Below, one piece after another: positions 1 through 7,449 of a stretch of 25,398 nt of DNA. How positions within the stretch are numbered: the stretch's first letter is position 1; every line of letters begins with the position of its first letter. Under the pieces are notes generated by a model that saw nothing but the letters and a program-made list of their open reading frames with translations, was not told where the DNA came from and did no database searches. Origin of the DNA: Bordetella parapertussis. GTDB taxonomy: Bacteria; Pseudomonadota; Gammaproteobacteria; Burkholderiales; Burkholderiaceae_C. Position numbers and translations under genes: made by a program. The stretch is taken from positions 1 to 25,398 of the forward strand of contig CAMDSU010000004.1 in assembly GCA_945907335.1 (NCBI GenBank), written 5' to 3'.

Positions 1-161
1 CGCCCGCTGCGCTGTAAACAATCTGGTCGGTTCACGCCTGCATAGGCCACTTTGATCAGCACTTCTGTGGCGGCGGGTTTTGGCACAGGCATGTCGGACA
101 GGTGCATCACCTGCGGCGCACCACCCGCGCCATGCGCCACAAAGTTCATTGAATCAGACAT
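1..161 (-). CDS. NAD(P)H:quinone oxidoreductase, zinc-type ADH superfamily (partial, N-terminus only)
   Basis: This is the first 53 codons of a gene that runs off the left edge. The peptide opens MSDSMNFVAHG and contains the elements PVPKP, EVLIKV, AYAGVNRPDCLQR. This is the N-terminal GroES-like fold of the quinone oxidoreductase/PIG3 branch of the medium-chain dehydrogenase family. Those enzymes reduce quinones or activated alkenes with NAD(P)H in the cytoplasm. The ATG at 161 is preceded by AGGAAA at good spacing, which supports this start. It lies 38 bases downstream of the yaeQ-like gene on the same strand, so the two may be co-transcribed. The NAD(P)-binding part is outside the window, so the exact subfamily is not settled. 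Confidence 0.85.
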   Translation of the reverse strand, partial: MSDSMNFVAHGAGGAPQVMHLSDMPVPKPAATEVLIKVAYAGVNRPDCLQRSG

Positions 162-199
162 TGGATTTCCTCAGAAAAATAATCGTGAATGAGAGCGTT

Positions 200-760
200 T
201 CATAGCCAACGCAAAGGCTCAAAATTAATGCTGCCACGTTGACTGCTCAAGGTCATTTCACCTTCTTGTATGGTGGCTTGTAACTGCATGCTGCGCTCTG
301 CCATATCGGCCATAGCCTGCGAAGCCTCATGCGGAATGCGCACGACATGCAATTTTTTTTGACGGTGTAATTTATTTTCAATGCCCTTCCACCACACCTC
401 TGCCGCATAGGAAAAGGCATACACCCACACTTCATCAGACTGACTGGCTGCGCGCTGTAAAGCTTTTTCTTCGGGTTGCCCCACCTCTATCCACAGGCGT
501 TTGCGCCCGGTGAAATCGGTCAATGACACATCCGGATCATCAGGATTAGACAGGCCAGCGCCAAAGGCCAGCGTGCCATCGCCCTGGCAAGTTGCTTGAA
601 GTTGATATGCATGCAAAGACAAGGCCACCAAACGAACCATCATTCGTTCGTCTGTTTCGCTGGGATGTCTGGCGAGGGTTAAAGCGTGGTCTGCGTAGTA
701 AGCGTGGTCTATATCAGCAATTTGCAGTTGCGCTTTAAATACGGTGGATTTGAGTGCCAT
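200..760 (-). CDS. yaeQ: YaeQ family protein
   Basis: A 186-residue protein that matches the YaeQ family along its whole length. It starts MALKSTVFKAQLQIAD, has the family signature LARHPSETDERMM near residues 29-42, LWIEVGQPEE near residues 89-98, and ends with MQLQATIQEG before a short tail. The length equals the usual family size. YaeQ proteins have a PD-(D/E)XK nuclease-like fold. Escherichia coli YaeQ was named from suppression of RfaH loss, but the molecular activity is not established. The start is fixed by the conserved MALK beginning. It sits 35 bases downstream of a small unknown gene and 38 bases upstream of the quinone oxidoreductase gene, all on the minus strand. That spacing suggests a short operon with no obvious functional link. 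Confidence 0.95.
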   Translation of the reverse strand: MALKSTVFKAQLQIADIDHAYYADHALTLARHPSETDERMMVRLVALSLHAYQLQATCQGDGTLAFGAGLSNPDDPDVSLTDFTGRKRLWIEVGQPEEKALQRAASQSDEVWVYAFSYAAEVWWKGIENKLHRQKKLHVVRIPHEASQAMADMAERSMQLQATIQEGEMTLSSQRGSINFEPLRWL

Positions 761-795
761 GACGAATCATAGTCGTCAGGACTGGGAACAAGGAC

Positions 796-990
796 TCAAG
801 CTTTGATGGCGCGAAAATCAGAATAAAGGCGAGAGACAGGCCGGCTTTTTTGCTCGGCCTCTTGGGCGAGTTGGGTACGAAGACGCTCAAAAGTATTTCG
901 AATAGGTGTATGTTGATTAGGAACGTACTGATAGCGATGGTCAACTTCTGAAGTCTGTTGATCTGCGCTGATTTGGGTGGACTTGTTCAT
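796..990 (-). CDS. Small uncharacterised protein (64 aa)
   Basis: I do not recognise this protein. From the ATG at 990 it is 64 residues, starting MNKSTQISADQQ. It is polar and rich in Gln, Arg and Glu, with no membrane segment, signal peptide or cysteine. The C-terminal half (NTFERLRTQLAQEAEQ, then SRLYSDFRAIKA) looks helical. An alternative ATG at 1002 would add four residues. GGA lies close upstream of both starts, so the choice is uncertain. It ends 35 bases before the YaeQ gene, which suggests the two are transcribed together. It may be a small lineage-restricted cytoplasmic protein. The evidence is the long frame for its position, the operon-like spacing and protein-like composition. 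Confidence 0.5.
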   Translation of the reverse strand: MNKSTQISADQQTSEVDHRYQYVPNQHTPIRNTFERLRTQLAQEAEQKSRPVSRLYSDFRAIKA

Positions 991-1123
991 TCCAGGTTCC
1001 ATTAACAATCTTGTTCTTCATAACGAACAAAATGGTGTCAAGGATGACAAACCCTGAATAAAATAATCAAAATCCCTGAAAAGAATTATTTGGTATTGCT
1101 TTATTCTTGGGCACAAGACCCAG

Positions 1124-1498
1124 TTACTCAGCGGCTTGGGCGTCGCTGCCAGCAGCATGTTGTGGGGGTAGGTGCTGTACCATCTTCCCTTGAAATTGCC
1201 CTCCTTTTTCGATTTCGATGTTCATGTAATCGAGTTGCCCAGAAACAGTGCCACTGCTGTGGATCAATATATGTTCATGACACACGATTTTTTCCGAAAG
1301 AGTTCCATGAACATCGATCAATCTTGCTTCGACCTGGCCGGTTACATCCCCCGCAGGGCCAATTTGTAGCTCTAAAGCTTTTATATCTCCTTTAATGATT
1401 CCGTTGATGCTGGCAACACCCGGGGCGTGAATGGTTCCACTAAAGATCACCCCTTCACCCACAATCAACGTGTTTTGAATAATCGCTGAGTCAGTCAT
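1124..1498 (-). CDS. Bactofilin (polymer-forming cytoskeletal protein)
   Basis: A 124-residue bactofilin. After a short polar N-terminus (MTDSAIIQNT) the chain is a run of short beta-strand repeats with regularly spaced Gly and hydrophobic residues: IVGEGVIFSGTI, INGIIKGDI, IGPAGDVTGQVEA, DVHGTLSEKI, HSSGTVSGQLDY, EKGGQFQGKM. This is the right-handed beta-helix core of the family. The tail is short and Ala/Gln-rich. Bactofilins polymerise without nucleotide into membrane-associated filaments and act as scaffolds for wall-synthesis or polarity proteins in other bacteria. No hydrophobic N-terminal membrane segment is seen, so the form is cytoplasmic or peripheral. It is divergent from the envelope gene at 1724. 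No peptidase or other usual bactofilin partner gene lies next to it. Confidence 0.9.
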   Translation of the reverse strand: MTDSAIIQNTLIVGEGVIFSGTIHAPGVASINGIIKGDIKALELQIGPAGDVTGQVEARLIDVHGTLSEKIVCHEHILIHSSGTVSGQLDYMNIEIEKGGQFQGKMVQHLPPQHAAGSDAQAAE

Positions 1499-1723
1499 AT
1501 CAATTCTTTCAAAAATTCATCATTTATAAAACGCTTGTTATGAAATTTTAATCTTTAAACATCTTAATTCAAACAATTTTTACGTGTTAATTATTACATA
1601 AAGTGACTCAATTTAAACACATCCCGCCGGCAAGACACCTCAAGTCTGTGCATGATCTTCCGATCCCAACCATGTAAGACTTGCTTGCAACCCTTGGTCA
1701 CTATTGATTTTTTTTGAAAAACC
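1499..1723. other. AT-rich divergent intergenic region
   Basis: A 225-base region between the divergent bactofilin gene and the gene at 1724. The left half (about 1500-1620) is strongly AT-rich, as expected for a promoter area serving both directions. An imperfect inverted repeat with AGAC/GTCT arms lies near 1633-1655. I cannot assign a convincing -35/-10 pair, and there is no supported small ORF. Confidence 0.4.
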
Positions 1724-2254
1724 ATGACACATTTGAATAAATTTTTGGCATTGTCCATATTGATGACCGTCATCAATGTGCCGATGTACTTTTATTCAAA
1801 GTCTTTGGGCCAGTCACATCTCTCTGACAAACAGGCCGCACACCAGCAAAGCGCCCAGTCTGACTCTGAGATTGCTGCCAATTTCAACGCTTCGCCTGGG
1901 GAACATCAAGAGAACACCGCACTAGCCGCGCCAGTGCCCTTGTTCAATGAGCAAATGCTCCAAGACATGGTCAATGAAGAGAAGCCCGAGCGATTTAAAT
2001 CCTTGGCTGACCTCTACAAACCGCCGCTTTATGGCAAATGCAAAAAATTGTTCGAACGATTTAAACGTAAACACGTTGAAGATAAACCCTACAAAGCTTT
2101 TGTTTACAGTTATGACGGGGAAACGGCTTACTGTGCTGACGCTTACACGGACAAAGGCCAAGAGGCAGCTGAGGAAATTGTTCTGCGTGAATGTGAAGCA
2201 CACCACTCTGGCTCAGGTAAATACTCTCCGTGCCGAATTTATGCATCTGAATGA
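1724..2254 (+). CDS. Uncharacterised membrane-anchored or exported protein (176 aa)
   Basis: I do not recognise a named family. Residues 6-24 form one hydrophobic segment (FLALSILMTVINVPMYFY) that would act as a membrane anchor or uncleaved signal. A polar, Gln/Ser/Ala-rich linker follows to about residue 75. The C-terminal part (about 95-176) is compact and contains four cysteines in the contexts YGKCKK, AYCAD, LRECEA and SPCRIY. These could form two disulfides in the periplasm. Short periplasmic domains ending in a Cys followed by an aromatic residue are common in proteobacterial envelope proteins. The gene is the first of three same-strand genes that encode envelope-type proteins. Its stop overlaps a possible upstream ATG of the next gene (ATGA at 2251), so co-expression is likely. 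Confidence 0.75.
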   Translation: MTHLNKFLALSILMTVINVPMYFYSKSLGQSHLSDKQAAHQQSAQSDSEIAANFNASPGEHQENTALAAPVPLFNEQMLQDMVNEEKPERFKSLADLYKPPLYGKCKKLFERFKRKHVEDKPYKAFVYSYDGETAYCADAYTDKGQEAAEEIVLRECEAHHSGSGKYSPCRIYASE

Positions 2255-2271
2255 AAGACACAGGTAACAAC

Positions 2272-3423
2272 ATGGATTGCGTAGCTTGCGGTAAACCCAT
2301 ATCGATCACGGCCAAGTTTTGTGGCAAATGTGGTGCGCCCGTCAAACGCCAAGAAGCTATCTTGGGCGATGCAGTCGTGCATGAGGAACACGCCGCGGCA
2401 CCTGTTGAGCCTTCGAAGCTGCCCGAGACTGTGGCACCAATTCCAGAAACAAACTCCGTAGATGACTTGGTACTCACGATGGCATCACCTGCAGATGTGG
2501 ACCACGCATCCTTGCTGGAAATTGACTTGAACCTACCGACCGACAGCCCCCACATCAGTGAGTCTGGGGATCGCCCAAATGCTTCGTATGCGACCTCTGC
2601 CGTGCCCCAAACAGTACCCGATGCAGTGGTCGATCCCGAGTCGCTAGCCCTGTGGCAAGCTGATCAGGCAGAGATCAAACAAATGCTTATCAAGCAGTCC
2701 CATTTGCTGGACTTCATTTCTCTGGCTTCACAGCAACAAGCCCATGTGCAATCGCAGCCCAGCCCGCTTGAGCCTGTGCTCAGAGATGTCTTAACGCTAC
2801 AAACTTCGCTTCTGGCAAAACTCGGCAAGGTGGAAGAATGCGTCGATAAACCGCAGGCCGAAGTCACCGTACGTATGCCTGAGGAATTCAAGTTGATGCT
2901 GGAAAAGCAAAAAATTGAGTTGCTCAAAGCATTCAGCCAAAACGTCGCGCAAAACACCGCCAATATCGAGACGGTTTACAAAGACACCACCGCCAAAATT
3001 GAGTCGCTGTTGCAAGCAAATGCCGCGACAGCACAAGCCATGGAGAAAAACATGGCTCCCATCACGCAAACCGTGACGGACATGAAATCGCGGCTATTAG
3101 CGGTTTCCAAAAAGATTGACGATGTTTCTACCCAATCCAAAAAGACCGCTGCCAGTTCGGCTGGTGACAGCACAGAAGGCAGCGGAGGTTTCATACTTTT
3201 CATCATCGGTTTGCTTTGTGGCTTGACTGTGGTGCTGAGCTCATTGGCCATTTATAACTTCTTAAGCCACGAAGTCAGCTCAAACGCTAAATCTGCCCAA
3301 GAGACGCCAGCCGCTGAGCACAGTAAGTCCTTGTCTGGCCATGACGAGCCACAAGCTGCATCAGGTGAACCTGCCACTCTTGAGAAACCTGCCACTGACA
3401 GCAGCAAATCTAAGAGCCATTGA
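2272..3423 (+). CDS. Zinc-ribbon, coiled-coil, single-pass membrane protein (383 aa)
   Basis: The protein starts with a zinc ribbon, CVAC then CGKC (Cys 3, 6, 17, 20). A long acidic, proline-containing linker runs to about residue 125. Helical and probably coiled-coil sequence follows from about 125 to 290. A single membrane helix occupies about 306-328 (GGFILFIIGLLCGLTVVL), and a low-complexity Ser/Ala/Lys/Glu tail follows. The zinc ribbon should be cytoplasmic and the tail periplasmic. I chose the ATG at 2272 because AGG lies 7 bases upstream and the ribbon then starts at residue 3, as it does in the next gene. An ATG at 2251 would add seven residues with no clear ribosome binding site. The function is unknown. 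The architecture resembles a membrane scaffold or sensor with a metal-binding head. Confidence 0.8.
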   Translation: MDCVACGKPISITAKFCGKCGAPVKRQEAILGDAVVHEEHAAAPVEPSKLPETVAPIPETNSVDDLVLTMASPADVDHASLLEIDLNLPTDSPHISESGDRPNASYATSAVPQTVPDAVVDPESLALWQADQAEIKQMLIKQSHLLDFISLASQQQAHVQSQPSPLEPVLRDVLTLQTSLLAKLGKVEECVDKPQAEVTVRMPEEFKLMLEKQKIELLKAFSQNVAQNTANIETVYKDTTAKIESLLQANAATAQAMEKNMAPITQTVTDMKSRLLAVSKKIDDVSTQSKKTAASSAGDSTEGSGGFILFIIGLLCGLTVVLSSLAIYNFLSHEVSSNAKSAQETPAAEHSKSLSGHDEPQAASGEPATLEKPATDSSKSKSH

Positions 3424-3448
3424 ATCCGACGAACAGCGAAAGCCTGAC

Positions 3449-4099
3449 ATGATTTGCACCAGCTGTTACTTCATAAACCCCAGCGAAAATGTGTTTTGCC
3501 AAAACTGTGGCGCACACTTGCCACACGTACAAAATCAAAAACCCAGTATTTCGCCGCTGATTCTGGCCAATACCTTAGATAACAGTTCTTTGCTGATTTC
3601 ACGCGGTCCTTGGCAAATGCGCATGGATTTGATGACGCCCTTTTTGTGGCTGGCCGTCACGGTCTTTGTCTTTACTTTGAACAATACCTATGCACTGGGT
3701 ATTTTGGCTGTGGGATTGGCATTTGCGCTTTATAAATCGCATGACACCCGACAAATTATTCAGCAGACCATTCCTGTTGAGTTGATCAATAAAACCATCA
3801 TCGCTTACGGTCCAGCCAACACCACCAGCCGTTTTTCCTTACCCACTGGGGTGCTGTATTTGCTGTCTGATGGTTTGTATTTCAAATCATTTGACAGCAA
3901 TGAACAAATTTCATTCATACACATTGAAATTTCCTTCACCGACACCGCTGTTCGAAAAGGCGGGGTCTCTGTATTTCCACATTGGCATGAAATAGAGATG
4001 AACAACGGCATGAATGAACGGTTCACTTTTACCGTTCAAAACGGCGGCGAATGGATGCTGTTGATGAAAATATTGCGCAGCGAATTATCCAAACGCTGA
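3449..4099 (+). CDS. Zinc-ribbon, two-TM protein with PH-like C-terminal domain (216 aa)
   Basis: The N-terminus carries a zinc ribbon, CTSC then CQNC (Cys 3, 6, 17, 20), with the same spacing as the neighbouring gene product. Two adjacent membrane helices follow at about residues 62-78 and 80-95. The C-terminal part, about 108-213, alternates hydrophobic residues and glycines in a way expected for a small beta-rich fold. The GVLYLLSDGLYFKSF element resembles bacterial PH-like or GRAM-type domains. A longer frame starting at 3341 exists, but it would overlap the upstream gene by over 80 bases. The ATG at 3449 puts the ribbon at the very N-terminus, so I prefer it. Both termini are probably cytoplasmic. 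It closes the three-gene plus-strand group, and its end faces the dehydrogenase gene at 4111. Function is not known. Confidence 0.78.
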   Translation: MICTSCYFINPSENVFCQNCGAHLPHVQNQKPSISPLILANTLDNSSLLISRGPWQMRMDLMTPFLWLAVTVFVFTLNNTYALGILAVGLAFALYKSHDTRQIIQQTIPVELINKTIIAYGPANTTSRFSLPTGVLYLLSDGLYFKSFDSNEQISFIHIEISFTDTAVRKGGVSVFPHWHEIEMNNGMNERFTFTVQNGGEWMLLMKILRSELSKR

Positions 4100-4110
4100 C
4101 TCTGACAACT

Positions 4111-5451
4111 TCACACGTTGAACAGCGCTTCCATTTCGCGCCTTACTTTGTAAGCGGGGAGCGCAACATCCATTGCGACATCCTCCCAGCAAAGTGATTG
4201 GCCTTTTTTGACATCGCGGATCAACTTGACTTGGTGTGCCAATCCCAGCGGCAAGCCACCCATGCGGGCAGAAGTTTTCGCAGGTAACAACTTGCCCCAA
4301 ACGGTATAGCCACCCTCACCGTCCAGCATTTCACCCGCACGAAGATCGCGCTTGGCCGTGGCCACCACATCTGCATGCCAGCCTTGTGCAACACCCGTGG
4401 CTTCACCACGCAAAGCCACGCTTGCTACTGACATCCCCACCTCTAATCCGATCAAGTGCCAACGCTTGTACAGCGTGAAATAGCGGCCAGAGGGATCGGT
4501 ATGCGCGTTGTACTCTTCAAAACAATGCTTGATGTAATCGGTTTCAGCTTCGACGGTAACCCACACACCCATGCGGATGTCATAGGGAATCACTCGACCA
4601 TCTGCCTCTAGCGAGGAAATCACTTCAACCATGCCTTTTTGTTCCAGCACACCGCCTTCGTTTTTCGGCCGGGTGACATAAGGAATGTCCTCGATACTGG
4701 CGGGCGGATACAACAATCCATTGGAAGGCACTTGCAAGCCCGTTGCATTCGCCACCGCCGTACATTCAATGGAGGGTTTAGAACCGTCTAAAAAGCTGTT
4801 GAACATTTTGGGATTCAGACCACCACGCGCGGCTTGCTCAGGGGTCAATCCGTAATTGGCCCAAACTGTCTCGGGGGTGGATTCATTGAAATGCGGTAAC
4901 CATTTATGACCACGCCCTGCAGCAGTCACGGGAAAGCCACAGGTTCTGGCCCAGTCCACCAAATCACAAATCAACGCCGGCTGGTCGCCAAAAGCCAATG
5001 AATACACCACACCGGCCGCAGCCGCTTTGCTGGCCAATAACGGACCGCAAAAAGCATCAGCTTCGACGGTGACATTGACCACATGCTTGCCATGCGCAAA
5101 AGCCGCTAGGCAATGTTCAACCGCGGCGATGGGGTTTCCTGTGCATTCAACCACCACATCCACCATCGGGTGAGCTACCAACATCTGCCAATCTTGCGTC
5201 AAATAGGTCAGACCCCGCTTGAAGGCATCGTCCAAACTTTGGGCACTGGCCTGGTGCTCTGGCCAGCCCACGCGCGCTAAGTTGGCGCGGGCGTTATCCA
5301 TGGACAAATCAGCAATGCCCACCAAATGCACCCCGGGCGTGCGCGGTACTTGTGACAAATACATGGCGCCAAATTTGCCGGCGCCAATCAATACCACCCG
5401 AACGGGTTTATTTTGTGCAGCGCGTTGCTGCAATTGCAGATACAAACTCAT
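4111..5451 (-). CDS. NAD(P)-dependent dehydrogenase with C-terminal SAF domain (COG4091-like)
   Basis: A 446-residue oxidoreductase. The N-terminal Rossmann fold shows RVVLIGAGKFG (GAGKFG at 23-28) and an acidic strand end at GIAD (45-48). A VDVVVECTGNP segment at 97-107 is typical of homoserine dehydrogenase-like and MocA-like enzymes. The catalytic region contains GRGHKWLP near 179-186. Residues about 367-432 (RDLRAGEML to the VKKGQSLCWEDV element) form a SAF domain. This is the layout of the COG4091 predicted homoserine dehydrogenase group. I do not see the usual homoserine dehydrogenase catalytic pattern, so that name may mislead. Its ATG overlaps the stop of the upstream dioxygenase gene as ATGA, so translation is coupled. 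The likely role is oxidising a hydroxylated product of that dioxygenase; the substrate is unknown. Confidence 0.88.
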   Translation of the reverse strand: MSLYLQLQQRAAQNKPVRVVLIGAGKFGAMYLSQVPRTPGVHLVGIADLSMDNARANLARVGWPEHQASAQSLDDAFKRGLTYLTQDWQMLVAHPMVDVVVECTGNPIAAVEHCLAAFAHGKHVVNVTVEADAFCGPLLASKAAAAGVVYSLAFGDQPALICDLVDWARTCGFPVTAAGRGHKWLPHFNESTPETVWANYGLTPEQAARGGLNPKMFNSFLDGSKPSIECTAVANATGLQVPSNGLLYPPASIEDIPYVTRPKNEGGVLEQKGMVEVISSLEADGRVIPYDIRMGVWVTVEAETDYIKHCFEEYNAHTDPSGRYFTLYKRWHLIGLEVGMSVASVALRGEATGVAQGWHADVVATAKRDLRAGEMLDGEGGYTVWGKLLPAKTSARMGGLPLGLAHQVKLIRDVKKGQSLCWEDVAMDVALPAYKVRREMEALFNV

Positions 5452-6329
5452 GCGGCTTTTTGGGTTTGGTCAATCGGCACATCGGTCGTTACCAAAGCGC
5501 TGGCAGGCAAGCCTTTTGCCCAAGGCAAATCCACCGGGTAATGGCGCGTGAGGCAATCGTCAGGCAAACATTCAATCGGGCTGAAGTCGCGGTGCGCGAT
5601 GTATTCGGGGCGTTTGTGTCTGCGGATGTGGTTAGACACTGCGCACAAACTCAGATAAACACTGACACGGTTCCAAGGTGACAAGTTGCTCGCAGATGCA
5701 TGCACCAAGCAACTGTGGAAAAGAATCATGGAGCCCGCAGGACCGGTAGGACTGACGATGCCGCCCTTTTTGCCACCTGCGCGTTCGACCAATTGAGAAA
5801 TCAAATCGTTGTCAACCGTCCAAAGGGGATAACTGGTGGTGGTCAAGTCATGCTTGGCATCAATCACCCCTTTTTTGTGGCTGCCGGGAATGAACATCAG
5901 TGGGCCGTTGAATTCATTGACATCGTCTAAAAAGATCGCGACATTCATGGCGCGTTCCGTGGGCATCATGTCGTCATTGAGCCAAGTGCCATAGTCTTGG
6001 TGCCACTGCCAGACATCGCCTTCAAACGCCATTTTTCCGTTGATCTTGAATTGGTGCATGTAGAGTTTCTCGCCGAACAAATCTTCGACCGGGTCGATCA
6101 TGCGGGGATGACGGGCCAGTTTGGCAAATGGCTCTGAATACATATGGGCAGCGAAATTGGTACGTACTGCATCCTTGCCCTTTTCTCTCACGTTGTAAGC
6201 CTCTCGGCGGCTGTACAGGTTGGGAACCTCTTGCACCAAGTTTTGAGTTTCCTCTGGGGTGAACAAACCCGGGAAAAACAAATAACCTTCACGGTCAAAT
6301 TCAGCGTGCTGCTCGGGTGTGAGTTTCAT
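5448..6329 (-). CDS. Phytanoyl-CoA dioxygenase family protein, EctD-like Fe(II)/2-oxoglutarate hydroxylase
   Basis: A 293-residue PhyH-family dioxygenase. With the ATG at 6329 as residue 1, the iron ligands are visible: His110 and Asp112 in WQWHQDYGTW, and His210 in FHSCLVHAS. Arg221 in WNRVSV is the expected 2-oxoglutarate anchor. The segment from QWHQDYGTW through MMP resembles the ectoine hydroxylase signature, and the FLDDVNEFNGPLMFIPGSHK region also fits EctD-like enzymes. The HQDYGTWLNDD details differ from true EctD, and no ectABC genes are present, so the substrate may differ. I prefer the ATG at 6329, with GGAG 10 bases upstream. The ATG at 6338 has the same GGAG only one base away. 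It is the first gene of a coupled pair with the SAF-domain dehydrogenase. Confidence 0.88.
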   Translation of the reverse strand: MKLTPEQHAEFDREGYLFFPGLFTPEETQNLVQEVPNLYSRREAYNVREKGKDAVRTNFAAHMYSEPFAKLARHPRMIDPVEDLFGEKLYMHQFKINGKMAFEGDVWQWHQDYGTWLNDDMMPTERAMNVAIFLDDVNEFNGPLMFIPGSHKKGVIDAKHDLTTTSYPLWTVDNDLISQLVERAGGKKGGIVSPTGPAGSMILFHSCLVHASASNLSPWNRVSVYLSLCAVSNHIRRHKRPEYIAHRDFSPIECLPDDCLTRHYPVDLPWAKGLPASALVTTDVPIDQTQKAA

Positions 6330-6395
6330 GGGAAACATGCTCCAATTAGTGGGTAAACAGTTTTTTTCATCTTAGGTGAGCGATCTTCAAAGCTC

Positions 6396-6423
6396 TTGCT
6401 CAGCCTGAGATTATCTGCATAAT
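6396..6423 (+). promoter_or_regulatory. Candidate sigma70-type promoter for the TPR gene
   Basis: TTGCTC at 6396-6401 and CATAAT at 6418-6423 are separated by 16 bases, just upstream of the plus-strand TPR gene. The -10 matches five of six consensus bases and the -35 only three. This is inferred from sequence match alone. Confidence 0.35.
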
Positions 6424-6461
6424 TAAGAATTCTGAATTCAACCATGAGTAAATTAAGCCCC

Positions 6462-6905
6462 ATGAAAAAGTTTTATTTCATTATTGTTGTATTTTGTTTT
6501 CAAATTTTTAATGCGGCTGCGGCTGATATTTCCGGTCCAGCCGAGCTGGGTTCTGACTTAGGGACAGCAAAAAGTCACATAGAAAAAAAGGACTGGTCAG
6601 GTGCCATCGCCGTGCTTGAAAAATTTGTCAAAGCCAACCCAAACAATGCCGACGGATACAACTTGCTCGGCTACAGCCTGCGTAATGCCAAACGCAATTC
6701 AGAAGCCATATTCAACTACAAAGAGGCCCTCAGAATTGACCCGCAACACCGTGGTGCGCATGAATACTTGGGCGTTGCATATGTACAGAACAAAGAACTG
6801 CCCAAAGCCAAAGAATTGCTTGTTTCCCTTGAGAAAATTTGTGGGCAACAATGCGAGGAATACCAAGACTTGAAAAAAACCATTTCCAGAGCAGAGAAGA
6901 AATAA
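6462..6905 (+). CDS. Exported tetratricopeptide repeat protein
   Basis: A 147-residue protein from the ATG at 6462. An ATG at 6444 would add six residues. The N-terminus MKKFYFIIVVFCFQIF is a classical signal peptide with a likely cleavage site near AAA-AD (about residue 21). The mature part has tetratricopeptide repeats. DWSGAIAVLEKFVKANPNN and GYNLLGYSLRNAKRNSEAI with FNYKEALRIDPQ show the usual W/L/G/Y/A and terminal Pro pattern, followed by GAHEYLGVAYVQNKELPKA. Two cysteines (127, 131) lie near the C-terminus. TPR domains mediate protein-protein contacts, so this is likely a periplasmic adaptor. It is a single-gene unit, divergent from the dioxygenase pair and convergent with the lipoprotein gene at 6946. 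The partner is unknown. Confidence 0.85.
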   Translation: MKKFYFIIVVFCFQIFNAAAADISGPAELGSDLGTAKSHIEKKDWSGAIAVLEKFVKANPNNADGYNLLGYSLRNAKRNSEAIFNYKEALRIDPQHRGAHEYLGVAYVQNKELPKAKELLVSLEKICGQQCEEYQDLKKTISRAEKK

Positions 6906-6945
6906 GTCCCGCACCGCATCTAAAGGTGCATGGGTGCCAGAGACG

Positions 6946-7449
6946 CTAGCTCCACTCCCACCACGGCTTCTTTTGCCATGTAGAACATGCATAAGTCAGC
7001 AAGTCCGGATCTGTTTTATCCCTGCTTGCCGTCAAGACCAAAGTTTTTTTAGAAAATTTGAATCTCGATACCGCGGAACGGGTGAACTCTTCGTTTGATT
7101 GCGACAACAACAACACCTCATGGCGGGTGATGGTCAGATCAGACAAATCATCTGTCATGCTGGCTTGATAAGACAGTTGTGCCTTTGTGCCCGTTGCATT
7201 GTTCACGATCCAAGGCGTGGTGGTTACTTTGCTAAAAAGTCCGCAGTGCATGACATCGGTTTCCCAAGAAACACATAAGCGATCTGCGCTGAGCTGCACG
7301 CTGTAATGCCGAATAAAACCATCGAATTGCCTAGATTGTTGCGCTTCACAAAAATACGCATTGCCGCTTGACGGCGAGCATGCATACAAACACAACAACG
7401 TTATCACGCCAAAAAATTTGATCACGGTTAAAACCAGTCGTTGGCGCAT
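6946..7449 (-). CDS. Uncharacterised lipoprotein (167 aa)
   Basis: The N-terminus MRQRLVLTVIKFFGVITLLCLYAC is a lipoprotein signal peptide with the lipobox LYAC and the acylated cysteine at residue 24. Tyr at the -2 position is slightly unusual. The mature part is beta-rich by appearance, with cysteines in YFCEAQ, RLCVSW, MHCGLF and YACSTW contexts, and ends in the tryptophan-rich WQKKPWWEWS. The gene overlaps the end of the upstream TerB-repeat gene by 22 bases, so the pair is probably translated together. The overall pattern (an N-terminal Cys, beta strands, and a Cys followed closely by Trp at the end) loosely resembles the C-terminal domain of that upstream protein. No named family is recognised. 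A periplasm-facing role is likely. Confidence 0.75.
   Translation of the reverse strand: MRQRLVLTVIKFFGVITLLCLYACSPSSGNAYFCEAQQSRQFDGFIRHYSVQLSADRLCVSWETDVMHCGLFSKVTTTPWIVNNATGTKAQLSYQASMTDDLSDLTITRHEVLLLSQSNEEFTRSAVSRFKFSKKTLVLTASRDKTDPDLLTYACSTWQKKPWWEWS

Noticed and set aside
1024..1090. CCCTGAA direct repeat upstream of the small gene at 796-990
   Set aside because: Two seven-base copies in AT-rich DNA are easily found by chance, and no regulator gene is adjacent.
2061..2555. A 164-codon minus-strand frame across two plus-strand genes
   Set aside because: It crosses the zinc-ribbon coding sequence and the preceding gene, and it lacks a credible start or domain.
6911..6929. GCACC/GGTGC hairpin between the convergent TPR and lipoprotein genes
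   Set aside because: The stem is five pairs with a nine-base loop and no T tract on either strand, so I do not call it a terminator.
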